DNA of 18,427 nt from Deltaproteobacteria bacterium UBA1386 (GTDB lineage: Bacteria; Desulfobacterota; Syntrophorhabdia; Syntrophorhabdales; Syntrophorhabdaceae). The notes beneath the pieces were generated by a model. It searched no databases and had not been told where the DNA came from. It saw only the letters and a list, made by a program, of their open reading frames with translations. Made by a program: the position numbers and the translations under genes. How positions within the stretch are numbered: position 1 is the first letter of the stretch; every line of letters starts with the position of its first letter. This document shows, in pieces, positions 1 through 5,306 of the stretch. The stretch spans positions 1 to 18,427 of the forward strand of contig DBQU01000019.1 in assembly GCA_002305765.1 (NCBI GenBank), written 5' to 3'.

Positions 1-293
1 CAGATGATCGCGGCGTCCTCGTCCTCGAACTCGATCTCCCGGGTGGTGAAGGGCAACCCATGTTCCCTGGCGATGGCGTGGCGATGGTGGCCGTCCAGCA
101 GGACCCGGGTGGTGGTGGTGATCCCGTGGACGTTGGTTTCCGGGATGACGGCGATGGCGAGGGGCTCCCGGATGCCCTCTACCAAAATGCTGGACTCGAG
201 TTTTTCGAATTCGTGTTTCGCCAGTTTCGGGATAAGGTCCCGAAACTTCGGCCGGATCTCGATGTCGTCGATTCTGGTGTTTTTATTTTCCAT
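1..293 (-). CDS. ParB-like N-terminal (ParB/Srx fold) domain protein, 3' truncated by window edge
   Basis: This is the first 97 codons of a gene that runs off the left edge. The visible protein carries the hallmarks of the ParB/Spo0J N-terminal domain: a helix leading to the ESSILVEGIREPLAI segment (about residues 33-47) and the DGHHRHAIA motif at about 68-76, equivalent to the GxRR-type nucleotide-binding box. ParB-family proteins act in plasmid partition, as CTP-dependent DNA clamps or as nuclease/regulatory relatives. Which of these applies depends on the missing C-terminus. The ATG at 293 follows GGAGG with a 6-nt spacer, and it overlaps the end of the upstream zinc-ribbon gene by 11 nt, so the two are translationally coupled. 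No ParA partner is visible. Confidence 0.8.
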   Translation of the reverse strand, partial: MENKNTRIDDIEIRPKFRDLIPKLAKHEFEKLESSILVEGIREPLAIAVIPETNVHGITTTTRVLLDGHHRHAIAREHGLPFTTREIEFEDEDAAII

Positions 294-501
294 ATGTTGC
301 CTCCTGTGCGCGGGGGGTTGCTGCTGGGCTCTGTGTGGGGTCCACCGGATCCACGATCGTAACGGTCACCCGGGCCCCGGGCGGGATCGGGAGCCTGAGC
401 CCGCATGAGAGACAAAACAGGCCGTGCGGAGTCGAGTAATGGCCCTCGCCGGGGGGGATGGGGGAGCCGCATGAGGAGCAGGCGAAGGCGGGGGTTGTCA
501 T
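283..501 (-). CDS. small four-cysteine zinc-ribbon protein
   Basis: This 72-residue protein has Cys at 8, 11, 30 and 33 in two CxxC pairs about 18 residues apart, with a GEGHYSTPHGLFC stretch between them, as in treble-clef or zinc-ribbon knuckles. The rest is a proline- and threonine-rich tail. Its function is unknown; proteins of this kind are common in phages and plasmids as small DNA- or protein-binding factors. The ATG overlaps the TGA of the preceding Toprim gene (ATGA, 498-501) and is preceded by AAGGAGG, so it is the third gene of a coupled operon. Zinc binding is inferred from cysteine spacing only. Confidence 0.7.
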   Translation of the reverse strand: MTTPAFACSSCGSPIPPGEGHYSTPHGLFCLSCGLRLPIPPGARVTVTIVDPVDPTQSPAATPRAQEATYGK

Positions 502-1475
502 GCTGCCTCCTTCTTTTTCAGTTGCGCCAATAAGTACTTGTTCCAGTCCTTTTCCCTCACGCCATCTATCGCGGGCGGCCGGTGATAAAACCAGGGGATC
601 CCGGCATCGATAAGGACCGACGCCAGAGCCTCACCCTGCTTCTGTCCGGCCGCGTCAGCGTCGGTTGCCACGATCACCTGCTTGGCTCCAAGCTCCCTGG
701 CCAACAGCAACACCGACATATAATCACCGGTATTACCGCTAGTGGCTGAGACCGCGACATCGACCTCCTCGTGGAAAAGTTGCCAGTAGCTCAAGGCATC
801 GAGGGGGGATTCGCATACGACGAGGTACTCGGCTTCCTTTCCCTGCGGGCCCCAGAACAGGGCTTTCGTTCCGTGGTTTGATCGAAATTTTTTATCCTGA
901 GTTCCTCGGATGCTCCATCCGACCACTCTTCCATTATGGAGCCTCGAGGCGAAGCAGGCGTTTCTCGACAGGTCGGCGCGAACCAGGCCCTGGAATGTTT
1001 TCAGCGTCTCCCGGGTCAGGCCCATTTTATACAGGTGATTGACAACGTGTTTCTTGATTGCCAGGGGAGTTTCGTTCAGGGCTTCCCACTCTTCGCTACG
1101 GTCCTCCGGGGCCTCCTCCTCTGTCGTCCGCATCGCGACGGGCACCGTGCCATCGAGGGTCCCAATATAGGGTCTGAGGATCTGGCGGGTTTTCCCCATG
1201 TTCTGTTTGCCCTCCCGAAAATACACGAAATTGAACGCTGGTCCACAGTCTCCCTCCTCCCTGGACTTCCCTAACGAGTAGTACTCCTGTCCTGGGTAAC
1301 GGGGGCTATTCCTGACCACGATCCTATCACTGTCCCGCGTGTAGCTTCGGCTGTTCACCGAGCTCTTGTCCTTCCCAAGCTTGAACCCCAGACTCTCGGC
1401 GACCAGCCCGATATCCACTGTGCTGTTTATCACTTTAATCTCCTTGTCGCTGTGGTGGGTTACTCTGTTGTCCAC
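498..1475 (-). CDS. DUF3991/Toprim-domain primase-like protein
   Basis: A 325-residue protein with the layout of DUF3991-Toprim proteins from plasmids and integrative elements. The N-terminal half (about 15-130) contains the DUF3991-like region but no CHC2-type zinc-finger cysteines. The Toprim domain spans about 215-315, with the acidic residue in VVCESPLDALSYW (Glu222, Asp226), the TDADAAG motif (Asp272, Asp274) and a terminal DWN (310-312). Toprim domains support metal-dependent chemistry in primases, topoisomerases and OLD-type nucleases; a role in priming element replication fits the nearby initiator but is inferred. The start is GTG at 1475, 7 nt after AGGAGG and 2 nt after the stop of the HTH gene. 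Confidence 0.8.
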   Translation of the reverse strand: MDNRVTHHSDKEIKVINSTVDIGLVAESLGFKLGKDKSSVNSRSYTRDSDRIVVRNSPRYPGQEYYSLGKSREEGDCGPAFNFVYFREGKQNMGKTRQILRPYIGTLDGTVPVAMRTTEEEAPEDRSEEWEALNETPLAIKKHVVNHLYKMGLTRETLKTFQGLVRADLSRNACFASRLHNGRVVGWSIRGTQDKKFRSNHGTKALFWGPQGKEAEYLVVCESPLDALSYWQLFHEEVDVAVSATSGNTGDYMSVLLLARELGAKQVIVATDADAAGQKQGEALASVLIDAGIPWFYHRPPAIDGVREKDWNKYLLAQLKKKEAA

Positions 1476-1477
1476 GC

Positions 1478-1720
1478 TTAGCCCTCCTGCTTCAGCGAAT
1501 CCAGGGTTTCCACGGGCTTACCACATAAGTACGCATCCACATCGGCGGGGTCGTACTTCACATGCCGGCCGGCCTTGTAATATTTCGGGCCCCTTCCGAG
1601 ACTCCTCCAGCACCGCAACGTTGACTGCGGAATCTCAAATAATTCCGAGGTTTTGGCCTCGCTTAGCATGTTTTGTGATCTTAATTTGACTGCGATTTCT
1701 TTGAATTTGTCGGTATTCAT
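1478..1720 (-). CDS. small helix-turn-helix protein (excisionase/AlpA-like)
   Basis: An 80-residue protein with a winged HTH of the excisionase/MerR-like HTH_17 type: residues about 20-66 contain SEAKTSELFEIPQSTLRCW, followed by a GRGPKYYKAGRHVKY wing and DPADVDAYL. Relatives include AlpA-type activators and phage/plasmid excisionases, as well as many uncharacterised element regulators. It is the first gene of the minus-strand operon. Its ATG lies behind AAAGGAGGTAG. It is separated from the divergent CI-like repressor by a 171-bp AT-rich control region. No integrase is visible in the window to pair with it, so an excisionase role is not supported over a regulatory one. Confidence 0.75.
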   Translation of the reverse strand: MNTDKFKEIAVKLRSQNMLSEAKTSELFEIPQSTLRCWRSLGRGPKYYKAGRHVKYDPADVDAYLCGKPVETLDSLKQEG

Positions 1721-1761
1721 TGCTCGCTACCTCCTTTTAGCTTTACAATCGTCATTTTCCG

Positions 1762-1808
1762 ATGTAATATATTGCTATATTGTATTGCTGGATCTTAATA
1801 TATTACAT
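1762..1808. repeat. 12-bp perfect inverted repeat, likely operator pair
   Basis: ATGTAATATATT (1762-1773) and AATATATTACAT (1797-1808) are exact reverse complements separated by 23 bp. Each arm is itself close to a palindrome centred on TAATATATTA. The start-to-start distance of 35 bp is a little over three helical turns. The pair lies between the divergent HTH operon and the CI-like repressor, and the right arm covers the operon's -10 box. Binding by the repressor at 1892-2545 is inferred. Confidence 0.65.
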
Positions 1809-1825
1809 ATGTGGTATCTTGTCAA
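1797..1825 (-). promoter_or_regulatory. sigma70-type promoter of the minus-strand HTH-Toprim-ribbon-ParB operon
   Basis: On the minus strand, TTGACA (1825-1820) is followed by a 17-bp spacer and TATATT (1802-1797), a near-consensus promoter. Transcription would start near 1789, about 70 nt before the HTH gene's ATG. The -10 box lies inside the right arm (1797-1808) of a perfect inverted repeat, so a protein bound there would block the promoter. Confidence 0.75.
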
Positions 1826-1846
1826 GGGTAAAATATACTTTATTGT
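1819..1846 (+). promoter_or_regulatory. weak candidate promoter of the CI-like repressor gene
   Basis: TTGTCA (1819-1824), a 16-bp spacer and TATTGT (1841-1846) would start transcription about 40 nt before the repressor's ATG. The -35 box overlaps the -35 box of the divergent operon on the opposite strand. The -10 match is only four of six bases, so this is tentative. Confidence 0.3.
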
Positions 1847-1891
1847 TTATTCAGATATGAAGTATTTCATTTGTAACATGGGGGTCTGGAA

Positions 1892-2545
1892 ATGCTCGAT
1901 AAAATATCTACTTCAACTTTTTTGGACAACCTTAAGATCCGTCTAGGGATCAGGTCAGACCTCGAGTTGGCCCGATGGATCGGGGTCGGACAAAGTACTG
2001 TATCAGCTTGGCGCACAAGGGGTACATCCCCCTTTGATGCCATTGTTGAGGCGGCCATGCGGCACGGCATTTCGTTAGACTATCTGCTGCGCGATCAATC
2101 TTCTCCCCTCCCCTGGCGGATCCCTGAAGTCGTTTATTTTCAGGACGGAGAACCGCATCGCCTGGATGCGATGAGCGAGGGTGTCCCCCTGGCCTTGGCG
2201 CTCAATCCCAACATCGCGAATCTCGCTGACCTTCAAGTTGAGCTGATGCTCGTCACCGACGATGAATATCCTCCTGCCATAGCGTACGGCGACCAGGTCG
2301 TCCTCCGGCGGCTGCACGTGACCGACCCGATCGTTGAGCGCGGGTTCTACTATGTTATTGAAAAAGAGGACGAACAATGGAAAGGTCGGATCGTCGAGAT
2401 CATTCCAAAACTGCCGCGGGGCTCGGCCACGGTTGTTTATAAAGACAAGCCTGAACGAAATATTACGGGGAGGTCAGCGAGCGACGGGATGTACGGGCAG
2501 ATACTTGCCGTTCTGAAACCTTTAAGTCAACTGGCGCTCAGGTGA
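1892..2545 (+). CDS. CI-like phage/plasmid repressor with degenerate S24 domain
   Basis: A 217-residue regulator. Residues about 10-66 form a phage CI-type HTH (LELARWIGVGQSTVSAW, then SLDYLL). The C-terminal region, about 115-205, aligns in layout with the LexA/CI peptidase S24 fold: DDEYPPAIAYGD (123-134) occupies the place of the usual GDSMEPTxxxGD motif. The catalytic Ser position is Glu125, and the Lys position appears to be Arg166. Self-cleavage is therefore not expected, although the fold may still serve dimerisation. It is divergent from the HTH operon and faces the inverted-repeat operator at 1762-1808. The start ATG has only a weak G-rich ribosome site (GGGGTCTGGA). Confidence 0.8.
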   Translation: MLDKISTSTFLDNLKIRLGIRSDLELARWIGVGQSTVSAWRTRGTSPFDAIVEAAMRHGISLDYLLRDQSSPLPWRIPEVVYFQDGEPHRLDAMSEGVPLALALNPNIANLADLQVELMLVTDDEYPPAIAYGDQVVLRRLHVTDPIVERGFYYVIEKEDEQWKGRIVEIIPKLPRGSATVVYKDKPERNITGRSASDGMYGQILAVLKPLSQLALR

Positions 2546-2604
2546 CGCGGCGCCGTGGTGCTGTCCTTCCCCTTCCTTTCCCCCTTTCCTTTCCATCAGA
2601 AACA

Positions 2605-2662
2605 GGGGGCAGTAGGTAAACTACTCCCACCTTTCCGTTGGGGGCAGTAGGTAAACTACTCC
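2605..2662 (+). repeat. two 23-bp direct repeats, forward orientation
   Basis: Identical 23-bp units occupy 2605-2627 and 2640-2662, with starts 35 bp apart. Each begins GGGGGCAGTAGG and ends ACTACTCC. Within each unit AGTAGGTAAACTACT is itself a small palindrome (AGTAG / CTACT), so each unit could bind a dimeric protein. Confidence 0.8.
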
Positions 2663-2731
2663 GAGGTGTCCTGTAACAGCATCAGGCCTGGGCTTCGCAC
2701 GGCCTGGGACAGCGCTCTGGGATCCAAACTC

Positions 2732-2806
2732 CTTGTTCTTGGGGCAGTAGGGAAAGAACAAGAGGGCATCGCATCTTCTCCCCTGGCTCCTGTTCTTTCC
2801 CTACTG
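2732..2806. repeat. nested inverted repeats at the centre of the palindrome
   Basis: CAGTAGGGAAAGAACA (2745-2760) and its exact reverse complement (2791-2806) form a 16-bp inverted repeat with a 30-bp spacer. The left arm also takes part in a second possible hairpin, CTTGTTCTT (2732-2740) with AAGAACAAG (2754-2762). The two structures share bases and are mutually exclusive. The core is a variant (GGGAAA for GGTAAA) of the outer repeats. Confidence 0.75.
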
Positions 2807-2855
2807 TCCGTCTTTGAGCTTTCGGTGCAATGATCAGCTATCCCGGAACCCGAAA

Positions 2856-2880
2856 CGTGGCGCTGCACTGTTGCGCCACG
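2856..2880. repeat. GC-rich 8-bp hairpin
   Basis: CGTGGCGC (2856-2863) pairs perfectly with GCGCCACG (2873-2880) across a 9-nt loop. No T-tract follows on either strand, so it does not look like an intrinsic terminator. It lies within the right half of the large palindrome and has no evident mirror copy in the left half. Confidence 0.5.
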
Positions 2881-2917
2881 AGGGGACCGGCGCTCTTCCC
2901 CGACAACCAGCACGTTG

Positions 2918-2977
2918 TTTACCTACTGCCCCTCATGGAACGGAAGCCTTTTACCTACTGCCCCTCATGGAACGGAA
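2918..2977 (-). repeat. two 28-bp direct repeats, reverse orientation relative to 2605-2662
   Basis: Identical 28-bp units at 2918-2945 and 2950-2977 (32-bp period) begin TTTACCTACTGCCCC, the reverse complement of the forward copies, and continue with TCATGGAACGGAA. The TTCCGTT extension is shared, on the other strand, with the second forward copy just before 2640, confirming common descent of all four. Confidence 0.8.
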
Positions 2978-3114
2978 CAAAGGGGAAGGGAGGAAGGGAC
3001 AGGGTCGCGGCGACACGCAAATTTCTACCGCATCTCCGCTTAATACCCTTTTAATACTTATGGCCGTCACAAGCGAGACAATCGGCCAACAAAGCCGACT
3101 TCCATTTTTCAATG

Positions 3115-3177
3115 GTAGAGCTTTTACGGCTAACTGTAGAGATTTTACGGCTAACTATAGAGATTTTACGGTCACAT
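3115..3177 (+). repeat. three tandem 21-bp iterons upstream of the initiator gene
   Basis: Three units at 3115-3135, 3136-3156 and 3157-3177 repeat with an exact 21-bp period around the core TTTTACGGCTAACT; the third diverges after ACGG. Twenty-one bp is two helical turns, the classic spacing of Rep_3-initiator iterons. The units sit in AT-rich DNA about 100 bp before the initiator's ATG, where they could serve both for origin melting and for autorepression. I saw no good DnaA box (TTATNCACA) nearby. Function is inferred from position and periodicity. Confidence 0.75.
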
Positions 3178-3228
3178 ATCGTATACGTGTATGTTATCGA
3201 TTGTTGTGTCTTGCAATAATAAACATAG

Positions 3229-3257
3229 TTGACAGTCTCTACTTTAAATGTTAAACA
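3229..3257 (+). promoter_or_regulatory. candidate promoter of the initiator gene
   Basis: A perfect TTGACA at 3229-3234 is followed after 17 bp by TAAACA (3252-3257), a poor -10 box. It would start transcription very close to the ribosome-binding site at 3266-3271. The -35 match is the only strong part, so another -10 may be used. Confidence 0.35.
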
Positions 3258-3278
3258 TAACAGACAGGAGGTGTAATT

Positions 3279-4529
3279 ATGGCTGACGTGGTTCCTGCTT
3301 CCCCTTCTTCCAAGCTGACCCGGGCTGGCCGCTCGAGGAAACAGAAGCGCGTATTCTATGGTATGCACATTGTCATCAAAAATAACGATCTCGTCCGGGC
3401 TGTCCGCCAGCCGGAAAGTAAGATGGGCGTTATCGAGTACAAAGTCCTCCTCACCATCATCGCCCGCCTCCCTCGGGATATTGATATCGGCTCGATCCCG
3501 GACGGACAGGCTGTCATCATAAATGTCCCCCGCGTGGACATCGCGAAGGCCTTAGGGGATGACGGGAATCTTGTCGGCAAACAGCTCGAAGTTGTTCTGG
3601 AAACCATTTACAATGACAAGGTGCGAGTGCTGTACCCCGATGGCAAGATCCGTCTGACTGGCTGGGCGAGTGCAATTGAATATCACCCCGATAAAGGCGA
3701 TATTCGCTTTGAGATTGACCCGGGAATGTTGCCCTTTCTGGTCGCTGACACCGTTCTGGGCTTTACAAAATTTGGCGTCCCGGAGATTGCCCACATGCGC
3801 TCATTGCGTTCCATACTGTTGTACGAACACGTCGCGCTAAATGAACATATCGGCATCTGGGAACCTTCCATCGACGAGCTGCGACTTATTCTGGATGCTC
3901 CGGCGGCAAGCTATCCCACGACCGGTGCGCTCTACAAATATGTCATTTCCCACGCCGTAAACGAGATCAACTCCACCTCCGCGGCGAGGCTGATGATTCG
4001 GAACCACGCGTACATCAAACAAGTGCGAAAGGCCGTCGCTCTCCGTTTCGAAATTTCCCCGAAATCCCATGACCGCCCCGTGTCGATCCCTTACGAAGTC
4101 CTCGTCGTGATCCCGCCCCGGCTTCGTAAGGACGAACGGTTCCTGGGCACCATTAAATACGAAATAGCGTTTAATAAATCAGGGAGGAACTACAGCACCG
4201 AGCAGTTGCGCCGCGTCGTCCTCTATACTCTAGGGTATTCCGAGGGTAAGGATGACATGGCGAGGTGGCTACGATATTGCCTCGATGACGGACTCGGCGC
4301 GGACAGCGACATCGAGGGCGCCGAGTACTATCCAAACAGCGGCCGTTCAACGAAGTACAGGGGCCCCGCGAATGACATCAGGGTCACGTGGACCAACGTC
4401 CCCGATGAACAGAACCAGGAAATGTGGACAGGGAAAAACGGTGAACTCGACATCGGGAGCATGATCCTCCCCCCCGAGAAAGTCAAGGAACTCTTGGAAA
4501 CGGACCAGTTGGTGCGGTTATATTTGTAG
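3279..4529 (+). CDS. Rep_3-family (iteron-type) replication initiator protein
   Basis: A 416-residue protein. After a basic 30-residue leader comes the Rep_3 (PF01051-like) first winged helix, with the signature VIKNNDLVRA (32-41), a helix beginning IEYKVLLTIIARLP, and DIRFEIDPGMLPFL with FTKFGVPEI and SLRSILLYEHV (about 141-185). A second winged-helix region follows with IDELRLIL and a YVISHAVNEIN helix (about 198-231). The family comprises plasmid initiators such as RepE and pi, which bind iterons and open the origin. The C-terminal 130 residues are longer than in typical members and unrecognised. The ATG follows AGGAGG by 7 nt; the gene converges on the ribosomal operon. Confidence 0.85.
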   Translation: MADVVPASPSSKLTRAGRSRKQKRVFYGMHIVIKNNDLVRAVRQPESKMGVIEYKVLLTIIARLPRDIDIGSIPDGQAVIINVPRVDIAKALGDDGNLVGKQLEVVLETIYNDKVRVLYPDGKIRLTGWASAIEYHPDKGDIRFEIDPGMLPFLVADTVLGFTKFGVPEIAHMRSLRSILLYEHVALNEHIGIWEPSIDELRLILDAPAASYPTTGALYKYVISHAVNEINSTSAARLMIRNHAYIKQVRKAVALRFEISPKSHDRPVSIPYEVLVVIPPRLRKDERFLGTIKYEIAFNKSGRNYSTEQLRRVVLYTLGYSEGKDDMARWLRYCLDDGLGADSDIEGAEYYPNSGRSTKYRGPANDIRVTWTNVPDEQNQEMWTGKNGELDIGSMILPPEKVKELLETDQLVRLYL

Positions 4530-4535
4530 CCTCAT

Positions 4536-4592
4536 GCTACCCTCTCCGGGTAGCACAAATCCCTTCCCAGGGTCGCATGGGGGGTAGCACAA
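4536..4592 (+). terminator. hairpin and 11-bp repeat after the initiator gene
   Basis: GCTACCC (4536-4542), a 5-nt loop and GGGTAGC (4548-4554) form a perfect hairpin 6 nt after the stop codon. No T-tract follows, so termination is uncertain. GGGTAGCACAA occurs at 4548-4558 and again at 4582-4592, so the left arm could pair with either copy. Confidence 0.4.
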
Positions 4593-4630
4593 CTCGAAAA
4601 GGAAAGGGGTTACATGATCTGTAACCCCTT
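4593..4630 (-). terminator. intrinsic terminator of the ribosomal-protein/tRNA-Gln operon
   Basis: AAGGGGTTACA (4604-4614) and TGTAACCCCTT (4620-4630) form a perfect 11-bp stem with a 5-nt loop. On the minus strand the stem is followed by a T-rich run (TTTCCTTTTC, down to about 4594). It lies 9 nt beyond the CCA end of the tRNA, so it would end the long minus-strand transcript. It may also limit read-through from the convergent initiator gene. Confidence 0.8.
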
Positions 4631-4639
4631 GAGTTTATT

Positions 4640-4713
4640 TGGCTGGGAGACAAGGATTTGAACCTTGATTCACGGAGTCAGAGTCCGTTGTCCTGCCGTT
4701 GAACGATCTCCCA
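4640..4713 (-). tRNA. tRNA-Gln (anticodon CUG)
   Basis: The 74-nt cloverleaf folds completely: acceptor TGGGAGA/TCTCCCA with discriminator G and encoded CCA (4640-4642), D stem GTTC/GGAC, anticodon stem ACGGA/TCCGT around loop CTCTGAC (anticodon CTG), 4-nt variable loop, and T stem CAAGG/CCTTG around TTCAAAT. The weak U1-A72 pair is typical of tRNA-Gln. The gene begins 8 nt after the rplQ stop codon in the same direction, so it is most likely released from the ribosomal-protein transcript by RNase processing. Its 3' end faces the accessory block. Confidence 0.93.
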
Positions 4714-4721
4714 ATATCTTT

Positions 4722-5297
4722 TCAGGCGTTTTCCGTTCCTGCCGGTGTCTCTTCCGCCTTTTTTTCGGCTTTTGGCTTCCTCGTTCTCTTGGGCTTCGCC
4801 TCTTCGCCGGCTGCTGCTTCCTTCCTGGGCGCTGCTTTCTTCTTGGCCGGCGCTTTTTCCTTTTGCTCTTTTTTCTCTTTTGCGGGCTTCGCCTCTTTCT
4901 TCTCTTTCGCCTTGCCCTTCTCTTTTTCCTTCTCCGGTTCCTTCTTCTGCGTCAGCTCGATGATCGCCATCGGGGCGGCATCGCCCTTCCTGAGACCGAT
5001 CTTGACCACACGGGTGTATCCGCCGTTTATGGCCGTATAGCGATCCCCGATATCACCGAAGAGCTTCCTGACGACTTTTTTGTCCCTCAGGAAGGCAAAG
5101 GCGAGCCGCAGCGAGTGAAGGTCTTTTCTCTTCGCCAGGGTGATCAGCCTGTCTGCTACCTTCTTGAGCTCCATTGCCTTCGGATTTGTGGTCTTTATGC
5201 TTTCGTGATCGAACAAGGCGTTGGCGAGGTTCATGAACAACGCCCGCCGGTGGCTTTTGGTTCGATTCATCTTCTTCACTCTGTTTTGATGCCTCAT
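4722..5297 (-). CDS. rplQ: large ribosomal subunit protein bL17 with long charged C-terminal tail
   Basis: Residues 1-116 are a standard bL17 (MRHQNRVKKMNRTKSHRRAL at the N-terminus, then LFDHESIKTTNPKAMELKKVADRL and a terminal GDAAPMAIIEL strand). bL17 sits near the polypeptide exit tunnel. Residues 117-191 form a Lys/Glu/Ala/Pro-rich low-complexity tail, making the protein 191 residues against about 120-130 usually. The ATG at 5297 is chosen because AGGGG lies 6 nt upstream; an in-frame TTG at 5303 is less likely. It follows rpoA by 9 nt and is the last protein gene of the operon. Confidence 0.95.
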   Translation of the reverse strand: MRHQNRVKKMNRTKSHRRALFMNLANALFDHESIKTTNPKAMELKKVADRLITLAKRKDLHSLRLAFAFLRDKKVVRKLFGDIGDRYTAINGGYTRVVKIGLRKGDAAPMAIIELTQKKEPEKEKEKGKAKEKKEAKPAKEKKEQKEKAPAKKKAAPRKEAAAGEEAKPKRTRKPKAEKKAEETPAGTENA

Positions 5298-5306
5298 TAT
5301 CAACCC

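Larger units (their letters stand above)
2551..3010. repeat. about 460-bp imperfect palindrome of mirrored CAGTAGG repeats (origin-like region)
   Basis: The first part of the 733-bp gap between repressor and initiator is organised symmetrically about roughly 2776-2786. Two forward copies of GGGGCAGTAGGTAAA lie at 2606-2620 and 2641-2655. Two reverse copies lie at 2918-2932 and 2950-2964. A variant pair (2745-2760 and 2791-2806) lies inside them. A pyrimidine-rich tract after CTGTCC (2561-2594) mirrors a purine-rich tract ending in GGACAG (about 2974-3002). I see no convincing gene here. Position upstream of a Rep_3 initiator suggests origin or replication-control DNA; that function is inferred. 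Confidence 0.6.
1..4602. mobile_element. putative plasmid-like or integrated element core (left end outside window)
   Basis: This block contains a Rep_3-type initiator, iteron-like repeats, a CI-like repressor, an HTH protein, a Toprim primase-like protein, a zinc-ribbon protein and a ParB-like protein. Such genes are typical of plasmids, phage-plasmids and integrative elements, and none belongs to the adjacent ribosomal operon. The block sits next to the 3' end of a tRNA-Gln gene, a common integration position. No integrase, transposase or second copy of the tRNA end was found in the window, so the boundaries and the integrated state are inferred. The right boundary is placed at the terminator of the ribosomal operon only for convenience. 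A contig-assembly join cannot be excluded from sequence alone. Confidence 0.55.

Noticed and set aside
2856..2880. Intrinsic terminator for the CI-like repressor
   Set aside because: The hairpin is over 300 nt beyond the repressor stop and has no T-tract on either strand.
2605..3177. Possible CRISPR array
   Set aside because: Repeats occur in only two or three copies, are tandem or mirrored, and lack spacers of uniform length; no cas gene is nearby.
2814..3254. Plus-strand open frames within the repeat region between repressor and initiator
   Set aside because: They consist largely of the translated repeats and iterons, with no convincing ribosome site or domain.
3051..3368. Minus-strand frame across the initiator's upstream region
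   Set aside because: It overlaps the iterons and the start of the initiator gene, and its repetitive residues come from the 21-bp repeats.
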